Positions 36,001-45,809 of a DNA stretch of 64,000 bases are shown here, in pieces. The notes beneath the pieces are model-generated. The model saw nothing but the letters and a program-made list of their open reading frames with translations, was not told the DNA's origin and made no database searches. The number at the start of each line of letters is the position of its first letter. Position 1 is the first letter of the stretch. The position numbers and the translations under genes are program-made. This stretch comes from Branchiostoma floridae (taxonomy: Eukaryota; Chordata; Leptocardii; Amphioxiformes; Branchiostomatidae): assembly GCF_000003815.2 (NCBI RefSeq), contig NC_049994.1:291756-355755 (forward strand). Reading direction: 5' to 3'.

Positions 36001-36405
36001 TCAAACAGACCGTCTTCAGTAAGCCGTTCATCTGGCAAATGGTAAAACGCCGGCAGAAAGAGTTTTGCCATTTAATCGACAATATCCAAAAAATACGTAT
36101 TAACCTATTTGATATGCTAAGTTAAATATCAATTTCAATCTAATCTACTGATGTCCTGGTAGGCACCATGTTGGATATAAACAACAACAGCGATCGCTCG
36201 TACAGTCCTTGCATTTTTGTCACAGTCAGACAATACGAGAGACAAACCCACCTGACTTTGGGTACGTTATAATGAAGACGTCGTCGTCTCGAACGGTGAA
36301 GTCCTGAATGTCGTCCATGTCTTTAGGGTCGAGGTGGCTAGGGAGAGGAACCCCCTTGTACATGTGGTATTCGACACGATCGCGATCGTCCACGCCGGCC
36401 GCCAT
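33058..36405 (-). CDS. Cytosolic sulfotransferase (SULT), six coding exons, complete
   Basis: Exons: 36252-36405, 35458-35678, 34580-34706, 34178-34272, 33355-33544 and 33058-33167. All junctions are GT-AG and in phase, and they total 897 nt, giving 298 aa, the usual SULT length. The enzyme moves sulfonate from PAPS to hydroxyl or amine groups of small molecules. The 5'-phosphosulfate loop TYPKSGTAW is at 47-55 and spans the exon 1/2 junction. The catalytic His is probably H109 in KSHLHF. The 3'-phosphate site is RNPKDLAVS (131-139), and the C-terminal PAPS motif RKGVAGDWK (261-269) spans exons 5/6. GAWHDHVLGWW and FLRYEDL are also present. There is no signal peptide, consistent with a cytosolic SULT. 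The TA in TYPKSGTAW replaces the common TT. The acceptor of exon 4 was chosen to keep frame. The substrate cannot be told. Confidence 0.93.
34737..34925. repeat. CA-rich microsatellite in a sulfotransferase intron
   Basis: Imperfect ACAC/ACATACA repeats fill this stretch of intron 2. They give false open frames rich in Cys, Val and Met on the minus strand. Confidence 0.85.
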
Positions 36406-37294
36406 TTTTGGTGTCAGTTCACCCCGGAACAGACTAGACACGCCTGTCACGAGATTCCCCCAGGCAGGAATGTACCATTCCAAGGGGGTAGGTCAGAAAT
36501 TTCAGGACATGACTTGTTTATGTGTTTATTGAAAGGAAATGCAGTAGAAACAAGAGTTCGAAGACTTCATACCTCCATGAAATATTCTGATTATGCAAGA
36601 TAATCTATACCTGGTTATGTAACGTTACAACTTAAACTAAATTACACGTTATACAAGTCTCTATTTTGACAATTCAATCATTTTCTACATGTGCTTAGAC
36701 TTTCTATGACACTTGAACATTAATTATGCAAATTAGGGAGTCGATCATTTGAATAATGGTTATATGCTAATATTCCACCTGTCACAAAGTACATACGTTA
36801 CATGCGCTTGAGTCCAATAATGGAAAACACTGTAAATATAGATTTTCCTGCATGGAATGTTCCCATCATATTCAAATTGTTACTTTCTCAATTTCACTGT
36901 ATAAGACCGTACTTTATATTTATATAATATGTGTTAGAAAATGTTTGTTATGTGAAGATTGGCACAAAAAAGCACAATCATATTTGCATCGAAAATGAAA
37001 TATTATCTCAATAACAATACACAAGCTTTCCAGATATATAAAACATCTGCATCCCAACGGACAAATCATCGAGGGAAATTCCACTGTATTTTTCTCACAT
37101 TCTCTGCCCTAGTTTGACCTTTGTGAAAGACATGTGAAGGGTATTAGATAATCTGTAATGATATGTATAACACAATACAATTAAAGAAAAGTAANNNNNN
37201 NNNNNNNNNNNNNNNNNNNNNNNNNNNNNNNNNNNNNNNNNNNNNNNNNNNNNNNNNNNNNNNNNNNNNNNNNNNNNNNNNNNNNNNNNNNNNN

Positions 37295-37506
37295 AGCTCC
37301 CAGCTCGCTGGAAGAATAGTAGAAATTGGCTAAATAGCTATATATAATATAGACGGAAAACACCGTGACCAGCGGAGTTGGTTGGCTGAGGAGTACAGTT
37401 TGTCGCAAACTGTACTCCTCGGCCAACCAACTTCTCTGGCGTGTTTTCTGCCTATTTAGCCAATTTCTACTATTTTTCCAGCGACCTGGGGAGCCTGGTA
37501 GAGGCT
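37295..37506. mobile_element. Hairpin MITE family 2, copy 1 (left end in gap)
   Basis: Inverted repeats around GAGGAGTACAGTTTGTCGCA and outer arms TAGTAGAAATTGGCTAAATA / TATTTAGCCAATTTCTAC show the fold. Further copies lie at 39920-40128 and 41854-42062, with outer ends TAGCCTCTACCAGGCTCCCC. The left segmental copy has no insertion at this point. The adjacent gap may reflect failure to assemble the hairpin. Confidence 0.7.
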
Positions 37507-38630
37507 TTCAGAAAAAAATTAAAATTGACTTGATTTCAAAATGGGCGTTTTGGGCTACATGATCCCGTCGTATCGTGAGAGCTTGATATCAATTTTGGTC
37601 AAGTTATATGAAATATTGATAATGTATGTCTCGGCATTGTTCGAATATATCAAAAGGACAACGAGGGTCTTTGTACACAACCAAATGGGGAATGCCTACA
37701 GATACGGATATACGTTTGTAAGTGCATTGTAATAACTTTGTTATCTATGCTATGTGTTTTGCAAATACTTCACGTTTGCGACTGCATTTGTGAGCAGCGA
37801 CACCTATAGCTGCAGTACAAAGTGAACCAGTCAGTATTGCCCTGAGAAAGGTGAGAGAAGCTCATCGAAACATCGGGTGAATTTGGTTTTTTAGTGACTT
37901 GGAAGTCTAAATTATTATTCAGAAACTATTTACATGGCATTACGAGAGTCCTCTGTACATGTAGTGAAGCTATGATAAATGGTAGGTTCACACTCGCCTC
38001 CGTGTTTTTTATAGCAGGTTTGACAAAACAGACATTGGGAAGGCAACGTTAACCTTTTTTGCTAGAAAAAGATCTAGCTACACGACAAAGCAACGACTGT
38101 TTTAGGTATGCCGCCAAGCTTCTGTCGTAAAGTTTTCGCACGACGAATGTGGAAGAACCCTTTCACGAACTGTGCTTTGATTTACTTTTAGCGAAAATGG
38201 CTACAAGTAAATTTGCTCGTGATCAGCAGTTTATTACAATTCTGCACACAAAAAAGTTTGACAATATCAGTGATAAATCATGGAATACATACATACAGGG
38301 GGGGGGGGCATGGATTTTTTGCATGATAAACTGCTCAACTAGTTACGTGTTCTATCTGCATAGCGTGGCGTCACAGACGTGGTGGCTTGCTTTGAAACGG
38401 ACTGGAGCTAGTCAGTCGAAAAGTTGAGGAGTCCAATTTCTGCGTTGGAAGTAACATTTCTGTTCTGATCCAGAATGACTTTTACTAAAACAGATGAACT
38501 TTCAAATTAATTCATGGATGATTTGTGGCATCATCTACAGCGCTTACTCTTATAACATCAATGCGAAATATAGAGCAATCAATATGCTTTTTTCCTTCTG
38601 TTGTTATTGCATTCTCTTGACCATGTTGGA

Positions 38631-41600
38631 CTATGGCCTGGGCATGATGTGGACATCAGCGCACTCATAGAACATGGCGGGAGCCTGGGGGTTCTTGGTG
38701 ACGTACACAGCCTGGAGGGTCGCCATGCCATGTCTGCGGACACAAAGATTTTCCCTTTCAGTTTCAAGGAGTTCCTTGTTTCTTAATCCCAATGTAAGGC
38801 CACAGCAAGTAAAGTTTATGGATGACATCAGCGCGCGCATTAATTTTCGCCTGATTTCAGAAAAAAACAAGGATGTTTATCTTCTGCAGGAATGGTCAAC
38901 ATGACGTTAAAGCACCAAAATGGGCAAATATATTGTGTTGTAGCCTAATAATTGTACTTGTAGAAGTGACACTTGCGAGGTACCCAGGACTGTAGTTGTA
39001 GAAAACTTGTTGGATAGTTGTAAAAGTGACACCAATATGGAAGCCATGAGTGTGGTTACCAACTTTGTTTGTGATGCCACACTAGTGTCACTTTTACCAC
39101 ACCATTACATGTCTTAGATACAGGGATGGGTGCCTTGTTGGCTCTGATACCATGTTTTGTCCCTTTAATTCTTTTTACAACAGCCATCACAACGTTATGG
39201 TGCCTATTTTTGAAACTGCAGTCATCTTTTTTTTTTCACCCATCTTGTTTTTTTTTTCGCCCTATCGCACTATTTTTGCAGTCTACAGACGATGTCATCC
39301 ATACAATTTACTTGCTGTGGCCTAACACCAGTTCTAATTTCCAAGCAGATCCTATTGTGTCATAAGATAGTATCAAAGCTGGCCAAGGAGTATAGCCGGC
39401 CAAGGGGAGTCAAACGGGCGTATGCACACTCCTAGGTCGGCTTCACTCCTCTGATAGCTTTTGGTACTATCTTATGATACCGTAGGCTCTGCTTGGAGAT
39501 TACACTAGGTCACCTTAATCCGTGGGATCTCCTATATCCGTTGTCAGTTTCAAAAGTAGGTTATGTTAATTGTAGGGATAACGAGTCGATGGGACATAGT
39601 TTCAAACTTATGGTATAAGAGCTGATATAGGTTACTCCAGTATTTGAAAATTCTGCAGTTTGACATAAAAACGGACAAATGTAACCCATCGATGCGCGCG
39701 CGGATGTCATTCATACATGTATATATAATCAAACCAACATGTTTAATGGTAGTAAGGCTAGAGAACGTTAACGTCGGATTTAGCTTTAACATCACTTAAT
39801 CTGAATTTAACGTTAACGTCATAACTTAGTCTCCATGTAGACCCCAAAGGTAGAATTTACAAGAAGCATAGTCTACAAAGGGCACTTTAGAATACGAACC
39901 GAATATATGGAAAAAAATGTAGCCTCTACCAGGCTCCCCAGGTGGCTGGAAAATGCATATGGTAGAAAGTAAGTGGCTAAACTGTCAGAAAACACACCAG
40001 AGGGGTTGGTTGGCTAAGGTCGCAAACTGTACTCCTCAGCCAGCCAACTCCTCTGACGTGTTTTCTGTCTTTTTGGCGACTTTCTATCTACTATTTTTCC
40101 AGCGACCTGAGGAGCCTGGGAGAGGCTAGAAAACAAGGCACATCGAGTAGATGATTGAGGATAGGGATTGTCCATTACTCACCCCATGGGATGTGGGACA
40201 GTGATGTTGGTGGAGTAGAGAGTCAGGGACGGTTCACCCATGTCTTTGATCATGGCCAACTGTTTAAACTCCCCCTCTTCCCCCTCCCGCATGTTGATGG
40301 TGAACATTCCCTGTTAGAAAAAGAGTGTAAGAGATCGGTTTGCATACAATCCACTGTCATAAACTGTTAGATACGTAACCTATGCTAAATGAAGTGACTG
40401 AGGTGTATTTTGTTCATTCGTATTGAATTGAGTACAGCTGATTTTAGCAGGCTTGATACCACATGCAAATTTTTCTATAGATTTAAAAACTGTCATGTTA
40501 CAAAAATACATGTAGGCAGATACATAAAATATCGCAATAGAAGGGAAAATACTGTCACGTGTAGCCCCGCGTGATTGTATGAAGATTCACGTTTGTTATT
40601 CTGTATCGTTTTAGTTGAATTCTAAAATTTATCATACATTCCTATGTTGTAGCTTGTGTTGACCATTTGTCAACCATTGTGTTTTTGTAGTGTGACGTAA
40701 TCTCCAAGCAGGTCCTACGGTAGCATAAGATAGTATCAAATGCTAGCAGAGGAGTGAAGCCGGTCTAGAAGCCTTTGGCCGGCTATACTCCTTAGCCATC
40801 TTTGATACTATCTTATGGCCCCGTAGGGTCTGCGTGGAGACTAGTGTCACCAAATGTTCTATACTCCTGATGTCACCTGTGATTGTAACTAAGTGATACT
40901 GTACGTGGGAGCTACTAAGTCTAAGTCTTGTTGTTTTAGTTGACTTATAAACTTATTTGATTACTTCTAAGTTTGTATACCAGCTACACGTCACTTTGTT
41001 ATTTGATTTCTTGTTTTTTTTTTATTTCATGTCGTTATCATTATCTCTTGACTTTGTTATTCAGCGTTTTGTAGCCATGTATGTGTGTCCTTATTCTGTT
41101 TGTGTACATGAGGAGCAGACCTCGATAAGCAGGGTCTGCTTTCCGTCTCATTGTGAATAAAAAGTAAGATAGAAAGTCTAAGTCTAAGTAAGATACTGTA
41201 CCGGTGAAGAGGAGGTCCAGTGATCCAGGTTCTTCTGAAGGGTGACAGTGAAGTTCTCCCCTGCCCTGGGAACGGGAACATCAGGGGCTATAAACAAGAG
41301 TTGCTGATCCAACTTAATTTTAACGATATGTCTGTTACAACGCTCTATACGAATGTGTGCAAATATGAAATGTATCAATTGCCTATATGCATATAAACAT
41401 TACATGTATACATATACAACTATACATTGCACAAGCACGTGCACATGTATGTGGNNNNNNNNNNNNNNNNNNNNNNNNNNNNNNNNNNNNNNNNNNNNNN
41501 NNNNNNNNNNNNNNNNNNNNNNNNNNNNNNNNNNNNNNNNNNNNNNNNNNNNNNATATAGGTGACCCCAATAGTTGAAAATATTTCATTTTGATATAACA

Positions 41601-44600
41601 ACGGATATAGGTTACCCATTGATGCGCTCGCGGATGTCATCCATGCATGTATGTATACTCAAACCAACATGTTCAATTGCAGTGAGGCATTAACATTAAC
41701 ATATCGTTGGATTTGACTTAAGCATCACTAAATCTGAATTTCACGTTACTAAATCGTAACTCAGCCCCAACGTGGAGGCCTAAGTTAGAACTTACAAGAA
41801 GCATAATCTACAAAGGGCACTTTAGAATACGAACCGAATTTATGGAAAAAATGTAGCCTCTACCAGGCTCCCCAGGTGGCTTGAAAATGCATATGGTAGA
41901 AAGTAAGTGGCTAAACTGTCAGAAAACACACCAGAGGGGTTGGTTGGCTAAGGTCGCAAACTGTACTCCTCAGCCAGCTAACTCCTCTGACGTGTTTACT
42001 GTCTTTTTGGCCACTTTCTATCTACTATTTTTCCAGCGACCTTGGGTGCCTGAGAGAGGCTAGAAAACATGGCACATTGAGCAGATGATTGAGGTAAGGG
42101 AATGTCCATTGCTCACCCCATGGGATGTGGGACAGTGATGTTGGTGGAGTAGAGAGTCAGGGACGGTTCACCCATGTCTTTGATCATCGCCAACTGCTTA
42201 AACTCCCCCTCTTCCCCCTCCCGCATGTTGATGGTGAACATTCCCTGTCAGAAAAAGAGTGTTAAAGATCGGTTTGCATACAATCCATTGATAAATATGA
42301 ATTAAATGCAACTGATTTTAGAAGACTGCATATTTGACTGAAGATTTGAAACTGTCATATAAAAAAAAATACATGTTGAAAGATACATAAAAGATTGCAA
42401 TAGTAGAAAAGATACTGTCACTTATAGCCCCGCCTGATTGTATATAGTACTAAAGATTCACTAAATATGTTATCTTGTATTGTTTATATATAGTCAGACG
42501 AATTCTAAATTCTATCATTTATTTCTAGGTTGTAGTTTGTGTTATCATTTGACAGCCATTATGCTTTTGTATTGTGACGTAGTCTCCAAGCAGATCCCAC
42601 GGTAGCACGAGATACTAGTAGTATCAAATGCTGGCAGAGGAGTGAAGTCGGTCTATATTCCTTTGCCATCTTTGATACTATCTTATGGCCCCGTAGGGTC
42701 TGCGTGGAGACTAGTGTGACGAAATTTTCTATACTCCTGATGTCGCCTATGATTGTAAATAAGTGATATTGTAAGCTACTTGGGAGCTACTAAATCTAAG
42801 TCTAAGTAAGATACTGTACCGGTGAAGAGGAGGTCCAGTGATCCAGGTTCTTCTGGAGGGTCACCGTGAAGTTCTCCCCTGCCCTGGGGAAGGGGAACAT
42901 CAGGGGCTATAAACAAGAGTTGCTGATCCAACTTAAATTTAACGATATGTCTGTTACAATGCTCTTCATTAATGTGTGCAAATATGAAATGTATCATGTG
43001 CCTATATGCATATAAACATTATATGTATACATGTATGTGTGTTTGCGTGTGCATATGTATTTATTTACACATTGTGTATGTGCATATGTGTGTATGTGTC
43101 TGTGTCTGTGTCTTTGTGTGCGTCTGTGTTTACATATGTGTATGTGTGTGTGTGTGAGTCTGTGTGTGCGTATGTGTGTGTGTGTACGTCTGTGTACGTG
43201 TACGTCCCGGCAGTCTTTCAATGGGTGTTTGTATGCGAACTTTCAAACCAAGAAAGCTTAGGTTAAGTCTAGGGTAAGCGTAATATGATTCTAATGAGTC
43301 CTTCTTATTTTTACTAATTCAAATATGATTTAGTTAACACTACGGTCTTACATGAGAGCGATGCCGGTATGAGGCATCGGCATCCTCCCGCCACACGGGC
43401 CGGTCACCAGGGCGCAGTCATCCGCTCCTGCAGGCAGGGGAACACAAACCGTAACGTTAACGGTCGTAAAAAGTTCCATCACCTAGGTAAGTCTTTAAAT
43501 AACCGCATATATGAAAGCAGTGACACCTATAGCTAGAGCTGCAGTGCAAGGTGAACCAATCAACTTTGCCCTGTCCTGAGGAGGGTTACGCATTGCATGA
43601 GGACCATCCTATTTCTACCGGGGCCCCTTCCACTCGCTACCCTAAGAACAATCATTTTATAGGATAGTGAGCGTAATGAGCCCCGGTAGAAATAGAATGG
43701 TATATATAGCCTCCGTAGCAGGCACTCTGAGGCTTTTTTTTTCGGCTCATAAGCCAGAGTGCCTGCTACGGAAGCAAATGGTACCCAGGCTAGGTTACGA
43801 GGGTCATCGAAATTTCGGTACTCACAGACGGTTACGGAAAAAAAATTCAATGGGTTACCGAAAAGCTCGCTGTTCAAAGATAATGAATGATGTTAGTAAT
43901 ATCTGATAAGTGAAGGGTCCTGAATGTGTAACCGGGGCTTTACCGCGACGCCCCTGAACAATACATGATTTATTTTTAGCGCCACTTTGATCAGCTACCA
44001 CGTGTTTACTGTAACCAGTAAAGTTTGTTTTCACAGTAAACAAAGTGCCTGGCATCGGACTGTACCAGACTGTACCCTACCTAACGTCATCTGACCCAGT
44101 TTCAAGACACCTCGTGATGACCTCGTGCGCAGGTTACTACCATATAGCCTCCGTAGCAGGCTCTCTGATGCTTTTTCCAGCTCACAATACACTTTTGCGT
44201 GGCATTTCTTTTTGTACTGGGGCCCCTGATCGCAGGCTGCCCTGATTCAGGGGGCAAAAGTGTATTTTGAGCCGAAGAAAGCCCCCAGAGAGCCTGCTAC
44301 GGAGGCTCACTACCGTACCAGACAAACAACCTCGCTATGCACACACTTGTTATGTAACGTTTAGAGAGCGGAAAAAACAATGGGGATCTCATGCATTATA
44401 CCGTCTGTTTTGAACAGATAGCACAAATAAAATCCATTGAAGACTTATAAGTATTTGTTCCCGAAGATTGCTCATTGGTGAACAATAGACCGATAAAATG
44501 ACAGAAAAGGAAGATTGAACATGTGGGAAAGGGGGCGTGGCCTTCAATTGTAAATGGCCGTTGTTTTGTGTTTCAAGCTCTAACCCAAGGGCGTGTACTA

Positions 44601-45108
44601 ATATGTTTCATGAATTCATTTAGTTCTCCTCTTTAGTACAGCGTTTCAGTGCCCATTTGAGTAACAAGGATGTTGTATGACATATAACGTGCTCGAGACA
44701 CCTCCTAGATCACGGGATCCCGTTTTCATAATCACGTCCCTTCCGAAAGCAGCTCCAACCAGTTCGCCTTTCGCGTCATTCGACCCGGGGTCGCCAACTT
44801 ACAACCAGCGAGTCGGAACCACGAAATCAACTGTGAGACTGCTACCAGTTGAGCCACAGGGACACCACATGTTTCAAAGCAAAGTTACAATTTTCGTAAC
44901 AATTCGTAATTCAAACGTTGCGTAATAATTTTCCTGCATTTCCTTGAGCCAAGAAGTTCTGTCGTTTCTTAATATATTCTTCAACGAAGATACTTTTCTC
45001 ACCTGCTTTGTTTATTCCCATCATGGACCCCCTCTGAGGAGGGCTGATCATGCACATGTGGGCCCAGGTACCGGCCAGGCACATCAGGAACACCGCCACA
45101 GTCTTCAT
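38631..45108 (-). CDS. Gene A: secreted BIM1/X325-like candidate copper protein
   Basis: Exons: 45003-45108, 43352-43427, 42820-42883, 42117-42244, 41202-41265, 40183-40310 and 38631-38733. Exons 3 and 4 occur twice (42.9-42.1 and 41.3-40.2 kb). With one cassette the CDS is 477 nt (158 aa); with both it is 669 nt (222 aa), still in frame. The signal peptide is MKTVAVFLMCLAGTWA, and the mature protein begins at His17 with HMCMISPPQRGSM. Then come DDC and GPCGGR (40-50), QKNLDHW with H76, a sequon at N117, and FYECADVHI (C149, D151). N-terminal His, PxxRG, PCGG and a later CxD are what I know of BIM1/X325 proteins, which bind copper through a His-brace like LPMOs. Ligands H17, H76 and D151 are inference. 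Four cysteines are shared with gene B, which suggests two disulfides. The start is fixed by the signal peptide. That this is a real gene is well supported; the family name is less sure. Confidence 0.8.
39334..39505. mobile_element. Hairpin MITE family 1, copy 2
   Basis: This is the partner of 8704-8877 in the right segmental copy. It has terminal arms CCAAGCAGATCC and GGCTCTGCTTGGAGAT and a shared TAAGATAGTATCAAAGC stem. Confidence 0.7.
39920..40128. mobile_element. Hairpin MITE family 2, copy 2
   Basis: The ends are TAGCCTCTACCAGGCTCCCC and a near-complement, with inner arms CGCAAACTGTACTCCTCAGC around a GGTTGGCTAAGG stem. It lies in the last intron of gene A. Confidence 0.75.
40692..40850. 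mobile_element. Hairpin MITE family 1, copy 3
   Basis: The ends are GTGACGTAATCTCCAAGCAG and its near-complement CTGCGTGGAGACTAGTGTCAC minus one base. The inner stem TAAGATAGTATCAAA is complemented by TTTGATACTATCTTA. It lies between exon 4 and exon 3 of cassette one. Confidence 0.75.
40928..41173 (+). mobile_element. Short 5'-truncated retroelement insertion with 11-bp TSD
   Basis: The insert is absent from the second cassette at 42795. It is flanked by AAGTCTAAGTC at 40917-40927 and 41174-41184. Its end carries a small hairpin (GAGCAGACC ... GGTCTGCTT) and GAATAAAAAGTAAG, like the 3' end of a CR1/RTE-type element. It shows that the two cassettes have separate histories. Confidence 0.7.
41455..41554. 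other. Assembly gap (100 N) between the two cassettes
   Basis: The gap sits between a CA/TG microsatellite and the left border of the second unit. It is the weak point for judging whether the duplication is real. Confidence 0.99.
41854..42062. mobile_element. Hairpin MITE family 2, copy 3
   Basis: Nearly the same as the copy at 39920-40128, in the matching place of the second cassette. It therefore predates the intragenic duplication. Confidence 0.75.
42574..42720. mobile_element. Hairpin MITE family 1, copy 4
   Basis: The second-cassette counterpart of 40692-40850. It has a shortened centre: the GCCTTTGGCC loop is missing. Confidence 0.75.
43020..43205. repeat. TG-rich microsatellite
   Basis: Imperfect TGTG/TATG/TCTG repeats fill this stretch of the intron between exons 2 and 3 of gene A. 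The frames through it are spurious. Confidence 0.85.
43605..43775. mobile_element. Two adjacent hairpins; the second is MITE family 3
   Basis: CCTATTTCTACCGGGG (about 43607-43622) pairs with CCCCGGTAGAAATAG (43681-43695). Immediately after, AGCCTCCGTAGCAGGCACTC (43708-43727) pairs with GAGTGCCTGCTACGG (about 43758-43772). The second stem matches the ends of the element at 44146-44307. Confidence 0.65.
44146..44307. mobile_element. MITE family 3, full copy
   Basis: Terminal repeats AGCCTCCGTAGCAGGCTCTC and its complement enclose a second stem, ACACTTTTGC / GCAAAAGTGT. It is flanked by ACTAC on both sides (44136-44140 and 44309-44313 region). The homologous stretch at 47687-47880 lacks it, giving an empty site. 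It lies in intron 1 of gene A. Confidence 0.7.
44770..44875 (-). mobile_element. tRNA-derived SINE head
   Basis: On the minus strand TGGCTCAACTGGTAG resembles a pol III A box, and GGGTCGAATGACG downstream resembles a B box. The anticodon region does not fold as an authentic tRNA, so I call a SINE head rather than a gene. Confidence 0.5.
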
Positions 45109-45480
45109 GGTTGGCTGGCGAGGTGGGAGCTAAGGAGAAAAGGTGTGTACACGTCGCTGTCTGCAGGACAAGTGATCAGACTTTACTCGTACTGTGTGTG
45201 TCCCGTGACGATCCCACCGGACCACGGTACAAAGTTGTGTTGGTAGGCGAGGTGGAGGCTCCAGTGAAAAGGTGTTAGTTAACACGTCGGGGGCTCAGAC
45301 TTTACTCATACTGTGTGTCCCGTGACGATCACACCGGACCGTCAAGGTCAGTGAAGTTGTGTTGGTAGGCGAGATAGGATTTCCAGTGGTAGTGAAAAGG
45401 TGTTTGTTAACACGTCGATGCTTACTCGTACGTACTGTGTGTACATGTTCCGTGACGTGACGCTCACACCAGACTAACAT
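45109..45480. repeat. Triplicated upstream region of gene A
   Basis: Three adjacent units of roughly 115-130 bp share TTGGYWGGCGAGRT, AAAGGTGT, ACACGTCG, TTTACTC, ACTGTGTG and CGTGACGATCMCACCGGACC. The first unit abuts the ATG of gene A at 45108, so the 5' UTR or promoter has been amplified in tandem. Confidence 0.65.
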
Positions 45481-45503
45481 ACAATGACCGGCAATGGTGC
45501 ACT

Positions 45504-45727
45504 CTCACTGTATTTGTGTCACGCTTGCGTCACTGCGGGGTTCGAAAGATACTCAACGAATTTCAGAGATAAAGAACGATTTTTTTTGTATTTTGTCCTC
45601 TTTCAAGTCATACTTATACACGTATTATGCAATACCTGAATAATAACAAATCTGAGAAAATAACAATATAGTTACACAGTAAACGAACCCCGCAGTGACG
45701 CAAGCTTGACGCAAGTCCAGTGAGAAT
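45504..45727. mobile_element. MITE family 4
   Basis: About 40-bp inverted ends hold CTTGCGTCACTGCGGGGTTC on the left and CGAACCCCGCAGTGACGCAA on the right. A further end of this family (CGTCAAGCTTGTGTCACTGC) is at 63925-63986. A tRNA-like block with GGGTACGAATCTCC follows at 45735-45800. Confidence 0.7.
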
Positions 45728-45809
45728 ATTAAGGCATGGCTGTGGCATGACTGTAGGGATTTTGGCCCAGACATTAGAGGTCCTGGGTACGAATCTCCGG
45801 ACATACCCA

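Larger units (their letters stand above)
36388..39626. repeat. Segmental duplication, right copy (partner 137-8986)
   Basis: This copy spans the start of the complete sulfotransferase gene through exon 5 of gene A. It lacks the three insertions of the left copy but has its own hairpin MITE (37295-37506) next to a 100-N gap (37195-37294). Beyond 39626 it continues into gene A's introns, whereas the left copy meets a gap and then the LRR gene. Confidence 0.85.
39627..43210. repeat. Tandem duplication inside gene A (two units)
   Basis: Unit one is 39627-41454 and unit two is 41555-43210, separated by the N gap. Each holds in order a family 2 MITE, exon 4, a family 1 MITE, exon 3 and a microsatellite. 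Exon 4 copies differ by only a few silent-looking bases, while introns differ by indels and by one retroelement insertion. The tail of unit one runs into the gap inside the TG/CA microsatellite. Unmerged haplotypes are a possible alternative explanation. Confidence 0.8.

Noticed and set aside
42820-42910. Apparent frameshift in the second copy of gene A exon 3
   Set aside because: The extra base lies in the intron. With the acceptor CCCCAG|GGCAGG, the coding part of both copies is intact and matches the phase of gene B.
43006-43266. Cys/Val/Tyr-rich frames on both strands
   Set aside because: They are translations of a TG microsatellite.
44770-44875. tRNA gene on the minus strand
   Set aside because: A- and B-box-like sequences are present but the stem and anticodon arms do not pair properly, so a SINE head is more likely.
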